Of a stretch of DNA of 64,000 nucleotides, positions 23,801-30,369 are shown piece after piece. This stretch comes from Kryptolebias marmoratus (Eukaryota > Chordata > Actinopteri > Cyprinodontiformes > Rivulidae). The first letter of the stretch is position 1. The number at the start of each line of letters is the position of its first letter. The position numbers were made by a program, and so were the translations under genes. The notes beneath the pieces were generated by a model. That model saw only the letters and a program-made list of their open reading frames with translations, was not told where the DNA came from and made no database searches. The stretch covers positions 11,750,761 to 11,814,760 of the forward strand of contig NC_051434.1 of the NCBI RefSeq assembly GCF_001649575.2. The letters run 5' to 3'.

Positions 23801-26800
23801 AACAAAAAAAAGTGTGGGAAACAAGGCGAAGTTAATGGGAGGAATGAAAGGCAGAACACTGAAGTGGGGGGGGGGGTGGAGATACGGAGAACCGGGCAAC
23901 AGATGATGATGATGATGATGATGATGATGTTGAGCGGTAACAAAGTAAAAGACTGGAGGACGACCAAAAGCAGGAAAACTGGAAGATCATAAAAGGTGAT
24001 AAATGTAAGGAACGTGTGAGAGTTTATTAACCTAAAGCCGCTCAACATTTAGGATGATTTACTTACAGTATTTTTATCAGCATCTAGCTATGAAATGCAT
24101 ACAAGATAATAAATAAAAATGTTAAGGGATGCTTGTTGCCTGGCATGTGATAGTTTTAATGTGTTACAGCTCTGAGTAAACGTTGGTGATGACTCTCAGC
24201 TACTACCACAACAAACTCGAGCTCAACATCTGTAAAACTGACCGAGTTCGAGCCTTTTTTGAGCTTACTAAAGGTGCCGGCCATCTTGGATCAGGCTGAC
24301 TCTAAAAGCCAAATCGGTTGTAGACGTATTACTGTCTGAGAGTTTCAGTAAAATCTGCGCTGTGGCTCGTGACACATTTTGCTAACAGACAGATGAATGA
24401 ACGCACAATGACACGACCACCAGCCTTTCATGGCAGCTGGAAGTAAACAAAATTTAAATTAAATTACTTAAATAAATATCAATAGCATGCTCCTCACGAC
24501 TTTATTCTTAATGTTTGATTTTTTCCGAACGAACAACCCATTTTGATCAAAACATCTGCTTAGACTGGTGGGGTGTTTTTATTTTTAAAGAGCTACATAA
24601 ATTACTTGGTGCGTGTATTATATACTTTAATTCTTCAGATATGAAGCCCTTTCCAGCCCCCTTCCATATCCACTCTTCTCCTGACTGAACTCCCACAGAA
24701 TCTCCTGCTTCCTTACCATTATCTCTCCTCGACACCACTGATTACCTCCTCTGACTGCACTGAACTGTTGTGCAACTCTTACGTGTGCAGAAGTAAGAAC
24801 CGGTGCTCTTTAACGGCTTTGCAGCATAATGACATAACACAGGAAATATCATTTCAAGCCCCCCCTACAGTCAACCAGATCAGCTCCTAACGTTCGACAC
24901 GACTGACCTCAGTAATGGTAGCCAACTCTTATAACGAATAAAATACATCAAGGTATCGGTCAGTGGGTCATTTGGTACTGGACCACTTACATTATTTCTG
25001 TTTCAGTTATTATCAGAGTCTGAATGATGTTTTATTTTGAAAAAAAAAAAAAGGTCAGATTCTTTCCGTTACATCCGTCTAAGATTCACTCTTGACGCTC
25101 GTCTCGGTCACGTGATGCGTCACCGATAAAGTTAAACCCACAAGCCTAACTGGTTTCCGCGCCTGACTAACAAACTAGGTTGGTTGACCGACATGAAGCC
25201 ATATTTAGCAACACCAGGGAAAACCAAATTAGTAGACTGGACATCAGCGACACACAGCTCAGGGCTCACGCTGATTCAGCGTTATGGGCGAGTTTGTATT
25301 TTCCATGCACTTTATACTTCGTCTTTGCTGTGCATCTTATTTTGAAGGCATGTTTAAACGTTACCACGGTGACCAGAGAGCGTCGGGGGCAGAGACGGTG
25401 TTAGTCATGTTATGCTGCTGGCGAGATGTTATGCTTCAGTGCACAGCAGATTCACGTCTGTTGTTATATTTAGAAAATACCACCGTTTGTAACGACAGTC
25501 GTATGATTTATTTATTTTGTTGGATTTACGGTATCTGCCACACATTGAAGGCCGAGCCGTGAAAATATTGTCTGACATTAAACCGGTCCGTGGCGTGAAA
25601 AAGGTTGGGGACGGCCGCTTTAAATCTTGAGAGGTGGCAGATCTCAACAGGACCTTTATGCCTCTCACGTTCATTTTATTTTTCCACCAGAACCTTTTTC
25701 AGCGCTGCAGCAGAAAAAGATACACGAGGTCACTCCTGTCCGCCAAAACAACATTTTACGCCGACGAGAGGAGACCTGCTTTGTTCTTAATTATTTTTGC
25801 TGCTGTTGTTAGAATTACATCGAGTCGATTTGATTTCTCTTTGGGGAAACTGAAGAACTGCTCAAACAGGCTTTTCTGATTACTTTAACGTGAATGAGGT
25901 CATGTTTGGAGCAAGCTGTAATCGAATTAAGCTACCTGGAGTACTCCAACCTTCGCCTCTTAGAGTCGCGGCGGCACAGCGTCCTGCAACACACACCGAC
26001 GTTCAGGACGGACGGCCTCGGCTCCAGCAGAGAGCTGGAAGCAGATAAAAACCAGGCCCGCTTTTAAGGCTGAAGTGGAAATTTGAGTAATAAGCTGTGT
26101 TTTGCCAGAGTTGCTAATGTAACGCTGCATTGTTTCCCCCGATCCTGGTCCTCTGCGCACACCGACTGCTGCGTTTTAGATGTTTTCCTGCTTCAGTTCA
26201 CCTGATTTAAATAGAAACCATGACCAGGTTTCTGCAGAACTTGATGCCAAGCTCTTGAAATAAGAAATCAGGTGCGTGGAAAGAGGGGAAACGTCTAAAA
26301 TGTGCCGGATGGTTGAACTCCAAGAACAATGATTGGAAAACACGGGAGTGGGAGGGATGTAATGTGGGAGGTGGTGATTAATCATACTACACTCTGCAGC
26401 TCGTAAACTAGAATATAAATGGAATATCTTGTTTCCATTTCATGTCGGCACAACAAACTGAAACACTGGGTTATGTTCTGAGTGAAATGCTGCAAATCAG
26501 AAGTGAGATTTCTTACTTCCCTAAAGAAAGCCCTGCCGTTGTGTCTCGATTAGACTTTTGATGGCAGTGAAACGACTCTTATCACTGGCTGCACCTGTAA
26601 TCACTCCCCCTCAGACTTGGATTTAAACGCAGTCAAGTTGAACAACGATTACAGCTTATATTTACTGCACATTAAATGAACGAGCCGTTTAGCTGGGATA
26701 CTATTGCTGTCTATGAGAAGAACTTATTTACTGAATGAAGCATGTCTAACTTCTGCAATACGTCCTCCTTCGGCTTGCTGGTTCTGGGCTTTATCTCTCA

Positions 26801-27911
26801 CAGAACAAACGGTTCAGCTGGCAGTGAGCTGAAACCACGCCCAGTGATTTACACATTATACACACATTATACGAAAAGGCTGCTAATTTTTATATGAACA
26901 ACATTTTATATTTTTGTTTTTCCCGTACATTTTTTTACCATCTATCTCTGCCTACTTTCAGCCATTTTAGCTGTTCGGATATGAAATCGTTCAGCTCATT
27001 CAGGAGACGGGTGCTGTGACTTTAGGCTTTTCTCACTGCTGTAGTTTTCAAAATATTTCATTATATTTACAAATATTTTCCTCATGAAAATGCATGTCTT
27101 CAATTCCTTTAAAAACATTTTTAACAGTTTTAGCTATTATTGTACTACTTTTAGCTAGCCTTTCAATACTTTGAGTTTAGCTTCTTTTAGTGTTTTGCCT
27201 TGTTTAGCTTTTAGCTAACCTTTTGCTACTTTCAGGTAGAATTTTGTTTCTTTCTGCCTGTAGCTAGCCATTTCTTTTAACTTTTAGCTATTGTTTTGCT
27301 ACTTTTAGCTTGCCGTTTGCGCCCTTTAGCTTTCAGTTAGTCTTTTAATACTTTTATCTTGCCTTTTGCTTCTTCTACCCTTTAGCTAGCTTTTCAATAA
27401 TTTTTGTGTTTTACCACTTAGCTAGTGTTCTGCCTTGTTTAGGTTTTAGCTAACCTTTTGCTAGTTTTAGGTAGATTTTTGTTTCTTTCTTAGCTTTTAG
27501 CTAGTGTTTAGGCACTTTCAGGTAGTCTTTCTGCTTTGCTTAGCTATTAGTTCACATTTAGTCTTTTAGCTATTGTTTTGCTTCCTTTAGCTAACCTTCT
27601 GCTCCCTTTAACTTTTCGTTTTTAATACTTTTAGCTAGCATTTTCTTTCCTTTAGCTTTTACCTAGCGTTTTGCTACTTTTAGGTAGTCTTCTGCTTCTT
27701 TTAGCTTCAATGACTCAGTTTCAGCTTCTTCCGCAAATTTCAGTAAACTCATTCGGCGCTCAGCATTTTTATTCCTCTAGTTTTAGTTTTTTTTATTCCA
27801 CTTGTAGATTACTGAAACCAAACAAGTTCCCCCCGGGGATTAATGAAGTATATCTGACTTGAATTAAACTGAATTAAACAGTAAACATAGAGGCAGATCA
27901 AACGCGCACAC

Positions 27912-27943
<32 letters not shown>

Positions 27944-28643
27944 GTAACACGCTCAGACATGTAAAGCACGAACAGTAACAAGAGTGCATGTTGCCACGTA
28001 AACACACCTACGTCACACACACCCACACACACGTTTGTATTCATGCACACCCCCGCTCACATACGAACAACAAGTGAACACTCTTTCCTCCGGGTCTGGA
28101 GACAAGCGGAGCAGCAGAAGCCCACTCCTCATGGCATGACTCAGACAGCCATATGCTACTGCAGGGCCCATTGTACGGAGACGCAGAGGGGGGAGGAGCG
28201 GGGGAGAGAGGGGGAGGCACAGTTTCACACTTGCAACACAATGAAGGGAGGAGGAGTGGAAGTGAATGAGTGAAAGCAAAGAAATACAAGGGAGGAGGGG
28301 GAAAACATAGGTGGAACAAAGGGAAGATGACAGATAAGAGAGGTGGAAACGGAGCGGAGGAGGGGTGGGGGGGTGGGGGGGGACACGAGGACAGGTGGTT
28401 CAAATCTGACTGAACTAAAAAGGCAATTCAGAATTTGGTGATAATAAGGCTGACGATGAGGGTCACGGCATACAAAAGTCCCTAAAATCTGCAGCAGCGC
28501 GTTTAAAGCATGGGGCAACCAGAAACACATGTGCTCCGTAGCTCAGTGCTCCATTCATCGACGTATCCAATGAGAAGGGCAATTTGTAGTTCCAGTTGCC
28601 TCAGTGACTCATGGCTTGTACTGTAATTAGCTCTTCTGTGAGT

Positions 28644-28681
<38 letters not shown>

Positions 28682-30290
28682 AGGCCATCTCACACTATAT
28701 GTGCAGTCAGACAGCAAACATGGCCTCCATACATGTCATTTGAGACCATTATGTTATTAGTTATTCAGTATTTTTGGAGACATCTGCTCACACACAGCAC
28801 GGCTGGGAGTCATGTGTAGACAACTTAAATAAATAATAAATCTTTAGTTGTAATGAATTCATAAAAACAAACAATAAAAAAGGTTGAGCAGGAACTATAC
28901 CAGCTGTAATTTTTGAAGTCAGACAACTTTTCAAAAAAAAACTACACTTGTTCTCATCATTATTCTCCACAGAATTAAATCATAAGAACATAAAATCTAT
29001 TTTAATTGTTGATTAAATACCAAATAAAAGTCACTGTAGCTTTCTACTATTAAAAGCCGTCTTCATGCACTAGCTGCTGCAAACAGCAAAGATTCAAAGT
29101 GTCAAAACGATGTTTTCAGTTTAGACCTTTTGTCACATTTATGGTCTTTAAGCAGAACAAGATGAAATTCGTGACTTTTCTTGTGCAGCTTGGAGACAAT
29201 AGAAGGAATGTCAGTTGGCTGGGATTTGCAAATTGTGCTGCAGGATGTAAAAAATAAATAAATCCGTAATCTGTAAGTTATACATGCAATAATGACTCGC
29301 CAATTAGTTTGTTTTTCTGAGAGAGAGAGAGAAAAAAAGGCACTTTTTGTTAGCTTTGTTTAGTCATATAAACACACTCTGAGTAATAAGAAACTTGATT
29401 CTCGACTTCTCCGGTCCACATATCACCGCGTCCTTGGCCGTGATCCCCCCCCCCACACACACACACACGCTGACAATGTGTTCGTCTGCGCACGAGTGGG
29501 TGTGTGAGAGTGAATGGGTTAATTAAACTCTTACAGTAACTCGCACAGAGTCAACAAGACTGGAAAGGTGCCATAAAAATGCCGTTTAATTACAAGAAGT
29601 CATTCGCAGAGCACTGACATAAAACCTGCAATTAAATCTAGACCCATTTACAATTTTTGATAATAATCCTCATGCAATATAACAAATAATAACCTATGTG
29701 CCACATTTAAATTGGGTAAAAAAAAAAAAAGCCCCGTCCTTGTAAAGGTGCGAAGCTTCCTACGGGATCCAACCCGCCTCTGTCTGCCTGATGGTTTCTG
29801 CATCCGTCGTGATCGACGAGTCAGGTTGATCCGACACGAAACATCAGAATTTTAACTCTGACATCTCCATCACGTCGTTTATTCGAAAGCCTCCCTTCGC
29901 CACGCTCGGTGGAACGCCGTTAAAGCCGAGGCTGTGTTTGTGCAGCTTCCTTACTTGTTAAACATCTTTAATTAAGGGCACTTCCTTTAGGCTAATTAGA
30001 TTAATTGTTGGGAACACAGAAGCTGCGTCGTACCCTGATCACATCCGCCCAGCGCCGCCGAGCCGCTTCATTATCTGCACTAACGCGTTCAGACAGAACG
30101 TGCAATACGGGGTGTGTTGGTGCAACCTGCCAGACGGTCGGTTCAGAGCTCCATCTTGGTCGGTTTGAAAGACTGTACCGTTATATTTGGGTCGTGAGCG
30201 TCCGGCACGTACCTGGTCTATCTCCATGAGCTTGGGGAACGCCCCCGGCCACTCGATGGCCACCTTGACGATGTCTGCCGGCGGCGGCAT
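10228..30290 (-). CDS. elmo1: elmo1, engulfment and cell motility protein 1 (N-terminal 432 residues, 14 coding exons, partial)
   Basis: This is the whole visible coding span; the individual exons are listed separately. ELMO1 is a cytosolic/membrane-recruited scaffold. It binds active RhoG or Arl4A through its N-terminus and DOCK180-type exchange factors through its C-terminus, and so activates Rac1 in migration and apoptotic-cell uptake. The spliced coding sequence is 1297 nt (432 codons plus one base) with every junction GT-AG and in phase. Residues 1-80 form the Ras-binding-like domain, about 80-318 the ARM/ELMO-inhibitory region, and 319 onward the ELMO domain. ELMO1 rather than ELMO2 or ELMO3 is indicated by [32 protein letters not shown] and the [11 protein letters not shown] segment, which ELMO2 lacks. 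The fish protein appears one residue shorter than the mammalian one near position 340 (NNSGS against NNSSGS as I recall it). The C-terminal third, including the PH domain and PxxP tail, lies beyond the left edge. I see no frameshift or premature stop. Confidence 0.97.
10337..11082 (-). other. elmo1: elmo1 intron 13 (746 nt)
   Basis: It starts with donor GTGAGTGC at 11082, then the (CA)n tract, and ends with acceptor CCTAG. Nothing else is recognisable apart from a T-rich stretch near 10502. Confidence 0.9.
11032..11072 (+). repeat. (GT)n microsatellite (CA in the elmo1 transcript) next to the exon 13 donor
   Basis: Forty-one bases of alternating G and T on the + strand. In the elmo1 pre-mRNA this is a (CA)n run starting 11 nt downstream of the exon 13 splice donor and extending to +51. 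Confidence 0.98.
11083..11187 (-). CDS. elmo1: elmo1 coding exon 13 (residues 362-396, ELMO domain)
   Basis: A 105-nt, phase 0-0 exon of 35 codons, from [20 protein letters not shown] to HHQDAYIR. The acceptor is GTTCTTCTCAG and the donor GTGAGTGC. The downstream intron carries a 41-nt (CA)n tract in the transcript sense at positions +11 to +51 from the donor. Loss of this exon would remove 35 ELMO-domain residues without a frameshift. Confidence 0.97.
11188..12010 (-). other. elmo1: elmo1 intron 12 (823 nt)
   Basis: The intron is bounded by GTAAGT (12010) and CTTCTCAG (11188). It is AT-rich and I see no repeat, RNA gene or nested reading frame that can be supported. Confidence 0.9.
12011..12139 (-). 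CDS. elmo1: elmo1 coding exon 12 (residues 319-361, start of ELMO domain)
   Basis: A 129-nt, phase 0-0 exon of 43 codons beginning [17 protein letters not shown] and ending [12 protein letters not shown]. The domain boundary coincides with the exon boundary. The acceptor is CTCTGTGTGTGCAG and the donor GTAAGT. The acidic/Ser linker reads [13 protein letters not shown], one residue shorter than the mammalian NNSSGS version as I recall it. Confidence 0.97.
12140..12574 (-). other. elmo1: elmo1 intron 11 (435 nt)
   Basis: The intron is bounded by GTCGGC (12574) and GTGTGTGCAG (12140). It contains only AT-rich sequence with an A/T run near 12180-12230. Confidence 0.9.
12575..12697 (-). CDS. elmo1: elmo1 coding exon 11 (residues 278-318)
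   Basis: A 123-nt, phase 0-0 exon of 41 codons, from [20 protein letters not shown] to [10 protein letters not shown]. The acceptor is CGCCTGCAG and the donor GTCGGC. The first ten residues diverge from the mammalian HVIRAQRAINN as I recall it, whereas the rest is essentially invariant. It ends immediately before the ELMO domain. Confidence 0.97.
12698..12999 (-). other. elmo1: elmo1 intron 10 (302 nt)
   Basis: The intron is bounded by GTAAGT (12999) and CGCCTGCAG (12698). It is purine-rich on the + strand, so CU-rich in the transcript. I see no other feature. Confidence 0.9.
13000..13050 (-). CDS. elmo1: elmo1 coding exon 10 (residues 261-277)
   Basis: A 51-nt, phase 0-0 exon encoding [17 protein letters not shown]. 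The acceptor is CGCTCTGCAG and the donor GTAAGT. The (GA)n-rich tract at 13082-13135 lies just upstream of the acceptor in gene orientation, so the transcript carries a long CU-rich run there. Skipping the exon would preserve the frame. Confidence 0.96.
13051..14159 (-). other. elmo1: elmo1 intron 9 (1109 nt)
   Basis: The intron is bounded by GTGAGG (14159) and CTCTGCAG (13051). The (GA)-rich tract at about 13082-13135 and a 15-base A run near 13219 are the only distinct sequences. Confidence 0.9.
13082..13135 (+). repeat. (GA)-rich tract near the exon 10 acceptor
   Basis: Imperfect GA/GAGA units begin about 32 nt upstream of the exon 10 splice acceptor in gene orientation, giving a CU-rich run in the transcript. 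Confidence 0.85.
14160..14238 (-). CDS. elmo1: elmo1 coding exon 9 (residues 234-260)
   Basis: A 79-nt exon. One base completes Gly, then 26 codons begin [20 protein letters not shown] and end EEKRQ. The acceptor is TTTTCATTGTAG and the donor GTGAGGCC. It is part of the armadillo region and continues the [17 protein letters not shown] signature. Confidence 0.96.
14330..14481 (-). CDS. elmo1: elmo1 coding exon 8 (residues 184-234)
   Basis: A 152-nt exon encoding 50 residues from [20 protein letters not shown] to [11 protein letters not shown], plus two bases of Gly. The acceptor is CTTTAAAG and the donor GTGAGTGG. The [15 protein letters not shown] stretch is a signature shared with ELMO2. 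It is separated from exon 9 by only 91 nt (14239-14329). Confidence 0.97.
14735..15905 (-). mobile_element. Degenerate Tc1/mariner-like transposon in elmo1 intron 7
   Basis: The sequence follows a common fish Tc1 family in order: a terminal AAGCCTTAGGCAG near 14743, CAGTATTTGGTGTGACC near 14826, a minus-strand WPxxSPDL-type region near 14960, a minus-strand LLQDNDPE motif near 15045 (second catalytic Asp region), and further transposase fragments to about 15640. Indels and stops break the frame. Near-terminal arms at about 14823-14880 and 15815-15870 are inverted copies of each other, both carrying the GGTCACAC..AAATACTG segment. Boundaries are approximate and no clean TA duplication was found. 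Confidence 0.78.
15026..15292 (-). pseudogene. Tc1 transposase remnant
   Basis: The longest surviving open piece of the transposase in this element. It keeps [12 protein letters not shown], equivalent to the FQQDNDPKH region that holds the second acidic catalytic residue. It is missing the first and third catalytic regions in frame, and the neighbouring fragments are in other frames, so it cannot be functional. Confidence 0.7.
16046..16145 (-). CDS. elmo1: elmo1 coding exon 7 (residues 150-183)
   Basis: A 100-nt exon. One base completes a Cys codon, then 33 codons begin [19 protein letters not shown] and end VAFIKK. The acceptor is TCCTCTAG and the donor GTCAGCC. It forms helices of the ARM/ELMO-inhibitory region; family conservation is near complete. 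It is too short to stand out as an isolated frame and was recovered by reading the minus strand for the expected peptide. Confidence 0.96.
16146..17886 (-). other. elmo1: elmo1 intron 6 (1741 nt)
   Basis: The intron is bounded by GTAAGT (17886) and TCCTCTAG (16146). A purine-dominated stretch at about 16255-16480 includes a long A run at 16378-16400. No repeat family was recognised in the remainder. Confidence 0.88.
17887..17922 (-). CDS. elmo1: elmo1 coding exon 6, 36-nt microexon (residues 138-150)
   Basis: A 36-nt exon with phase 2 on both sides, encoding (E)[11 protein letters not shown](C). The acceptor follows a pyrimidine-rich TTCTCTAATCTTTTGCAG and the donor is GTAAGT. The peptide matches the ELMO1-specific loop between two armadillo helices, and the aligned ELMO2 segment is shorter. 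Removing the exon would keep the frame and change Glu to Asp at the new junction. Large introns flank it on both sides (4193 and 1741 nt). Confidence 0.95.
18796..19688. mobile_element. Probable non-autonomous hAT-like element
   Basis: The left end, CAGGGGTCACCGGCAGAATT, and the reverse complement of the right end, TAGTGGTCATCAAATAGTGG, form imperfect inverted repeats followed by GGCC-containing blocks. This is the pattern of hAT/Charlie-type elements. The interior is AT-rich with a (TAA)n tract at about 18870-18910 and has no transposase. I found no convincing 8-bp duplication, so the boundaries are tentative. Confidence 0.45.
20055..20082 (+). repeat. (GT)n microsatellite
   Basis: Fourteen GT units in elmo1 intron 5. 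Confidence 0.95.
20812..20845 (+). repeat. (AC)n microsatellite
   Basis: About seventeen AC units. A shorter (TG)n tract at about 20732-20748 is its inverted counterpart 65 bp away. Confidence 0.95.
21026..21268 (+). repeat. Unnamed dispersed repeat, copy C
   Basis: This copy has the same ordered blocks as copies A and B, with GAACCATTGGAC, AACTCTCAGAAAGT, AAGTTGGCCGCCGCAGCC, AAAAATGGCTCTAACTCAGT and TTGAGAGTCATT. An extra short tandem of ACATTTACATGT at about 21090-21118 interrupts it after the AGAAAGT block. Confidence 0.68.
22116..22285 (-). CDS. elmo1: elmo1 coding exon 5 (residues 82-138, start of ARM region)
   Basis: A 170-nt exon encoding 56 residues from [12 protein letters not shown] to MVESGT, plus two bases of a Glu codon. 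The segments [14 protein letters not shown] and [16 protein letters not shown] are hallmark ELMO1 armadillo-type helices. The acceptor is CCCCGCAG and the donor is GTAAGT. It is locally CpG- and GC-rich compared with the flanking introns, as expected for constrained coding sequence in this genome. Confidence 0.97.
22374..22424 (-). CDS. elmo1: elmo1 coding exon 4 (residues 65-81)
   Basis: A 51-nt, phase 0-0 exon encoding [17 protein letters not shown]. The acceptor is CCTCCACAG and the donor a consensus GTAAGT. It corresponds to the end of the RBD and the linker into the armadillo region; the matching mammalian segment is nearly identical. Skipping it would keep the frame. The next intron is 88 nt (22286-22373). 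Confidence 0.96.
22521..22593 (-). CDS. elmo1: elmo1 coding exon 3 (residues 40-64)
   Basis: A 73-nt exon. One base completes the Gly codon, followed by 24 codons beginning [12 protein letters not shown] and ending FYITEK. The acceptor CTTTCAG lies at 22600-22594; the donor is GTTTGG, a weaker site than its neighbours. It completes the strand-rich part of the N-terminal ubiquitin-like/RBD fold. The next intron is 96 nt (22425-22520). Confidence 0.96.
22752..22792 (-). CDS. elmo1: elmo1 coding exon 2 (residues 27-40)
   Basis: A 41-nt exon encoding [13 protein letters not shown] plus the first two bases of a Gly codon. The acceptor is TTCGCAG before AAAAAGCC, and the donor is a consensus GTAAGT at 22751-22746. 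The incoming phase is 0 and the outgoing phase is 2. It is part of the Ras-binding-like domain. The following intron is only 158 nt (22594-22751). Confidence 0.96.
23902..23930 (+). repeat. (GAT)n microsatellite
   Basis: About nine uninterrupted GAT units lie inside a purine-rich stretch. They translate as a Met run in one frame, which makes spurious reading frames. Confidence 0.95.
24187..24392 (-). repeat. Unnamed dispersed repeat, copy D (inverted)
   Basis: On the + strand it reads GATGACTCTCAGCTACTACC at the left and ACATTTTGCTAACAGACAG at the right, the reverse complement of the ends of copies A and B. The internal blocks (CATCTGTAAAACTGA, GGCCATCTTGGAT, CTGAGAGTTTCAGTAAAATC) are in reversed order, as expected for an inverted copy. 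Confidence 0.68.
24955..25615 (+). mobile_element. hAT-family element, internally deleted
   Basis: The left part (GTGGGTCATTTGGTACTGGA, then TACATTATTTCTGTTTC, GTCTGAATGATGTTTTATTT, GGTCACGTGATGCGTC) and the right terminus (AAACCGGTCCGTGGCGTGAA then AGGTTGGGGACGGCCGC) match, in order, a fish hAT type whose ends carry ACCGGTCCG and GGTTGGGGACC motifs. The left terminal repeat is eroded. No transposase frame remains. The assignment is from recalled family sequence, not a search. Confidence 0.6.
26131..26340. mobile_element. Palindromic MITE (fish GTTTTAGATG/ATCTAAAA type), copy 1
   Basis: The left arm carries GATCCTGGTCCTC then TTTTAGATGTTTTCCTGC and CACCTGATTTAAAT. The right arm carries the inverse, AAATCAGGTGCGTGG then GGGGAAACGTCTAAAA and CTCCAAGAACAATG. 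A central TTTCTGCAGAACTTGATG separates them. Such foldback elements are common in teleost genomes and have no coding capacity. Confidence 0.62.
27115..27720. repeat. Degenerate tandem array with TTTAGCTA cores
   Basis: About 600 bp in which short blocks such as CTTTTAGCTAGCCTTTT and TTGCTACTTTTAG recur every 20-60 bp. I count at least fifteen TTTAGCT occurrences. Unit length and order vary, so it is a decayed minisatellite-like array rather than a clean one. Confidence 0.75.
27905..27943 (+). repeat. (CA)n microsatellite
   Basis: Alternating CA with one or two G interruptions, just right of the TTTAGCTA array. Confidence 0.95.
28180..28390 (+). repeat. Polypurine tract with G runs
   Basis: Long stretches on the + strand are nearly all A and G, ending in several G5-G7 runs near 28365-28382. 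The elmo1 transcript is CU-rich here. G-quadruplex or triplex formation is possible, but this is inference. Confidence 0.6.
28646..28677 (+). repeat. (CA)n microsatellite
   Basis: A near-perfect CA run of about 16 units in the first coding intron. Confidence 0.95.
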
Positions 30291-30369
30291 GGCTGCCGGG
30301 GGAGGTGTTTGGTGCGGGTCTCGCTGCCTCACACCTCTGGCACCACTACGGGAGGGGGCTCATCCAAAC
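30213..30369 (-). CDS. elmo1: elmo1 start-codon exon (coding part 30213-30290, residues 1-26; 5' UTR 30291-30369)
   Basis: The start ATG is at 30290-30288, with G at -3 in a favourable context (GCAGCC before ATG). The encoded [20 protein letters not shown] is the canonical ELMO1 N-terminus. The donor reads CAG then GTACGTG and leaves phase 0. Upstream, a pyrimidine-rich run ending in CTGCAG at 30375-30370 is a good splice acceptor, so I place the exon 5' boundary at 30369, giving 79 nt of UTR. That boundary is an inference. The UTR stays open in frame for at least 14 codons before the ATG but contains no in-frame ATG, which supports this start. Confidence 0.93.
30346..30363 (-). promoter_or_regulatory. 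Short upstream ORF in the elmo1 5' UTR
   Basis: An ATG at 30363-30361 opens a five-codon reading frame (MSPLP) that stops with TAG at 30348-30346, 55 nt before the elmo1 start codon. It begins 6 nt inside the inferred UTR exon. Short upstream ORFs commonly reduce translation of the main frame. That role here is inference, and depends on the exon boundary being right. Confidence 0.5.

Larger units (their letters stand above)
22793..30212 (-). other. elmo1: elmo1 first coding intron (7420 nt)
   Basis: The intron is bounded by GTACGT (30212) and TTCGCAG (22793). It is the most repeat-dense part of the gene body: a purine-rich tract (23640-23990), repeat copy D, a hAT-like element (24955-25615), a palindromic MITE (26131-26340), a degenerate tandem array (27115-27720), (CA)n tracts and a second purine-rich tract (28180-28390). 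Confidence 0.88.

Noticed and set aside
23572..24048. A 158-codon minus-strand ORF rich in Pro, Leu, Phe and Ile
   Set aside because: It is the translation of the polypurine tract and the (GAT)n repeat; low complexity only.
27822..27860. Retroelement 3' tail (CCCCCCGGGGATTAATGAAG)
   Set aside because: It resembles a common fish retroelement tail, but no element body is visible to its left, so I did not annotate it separately.
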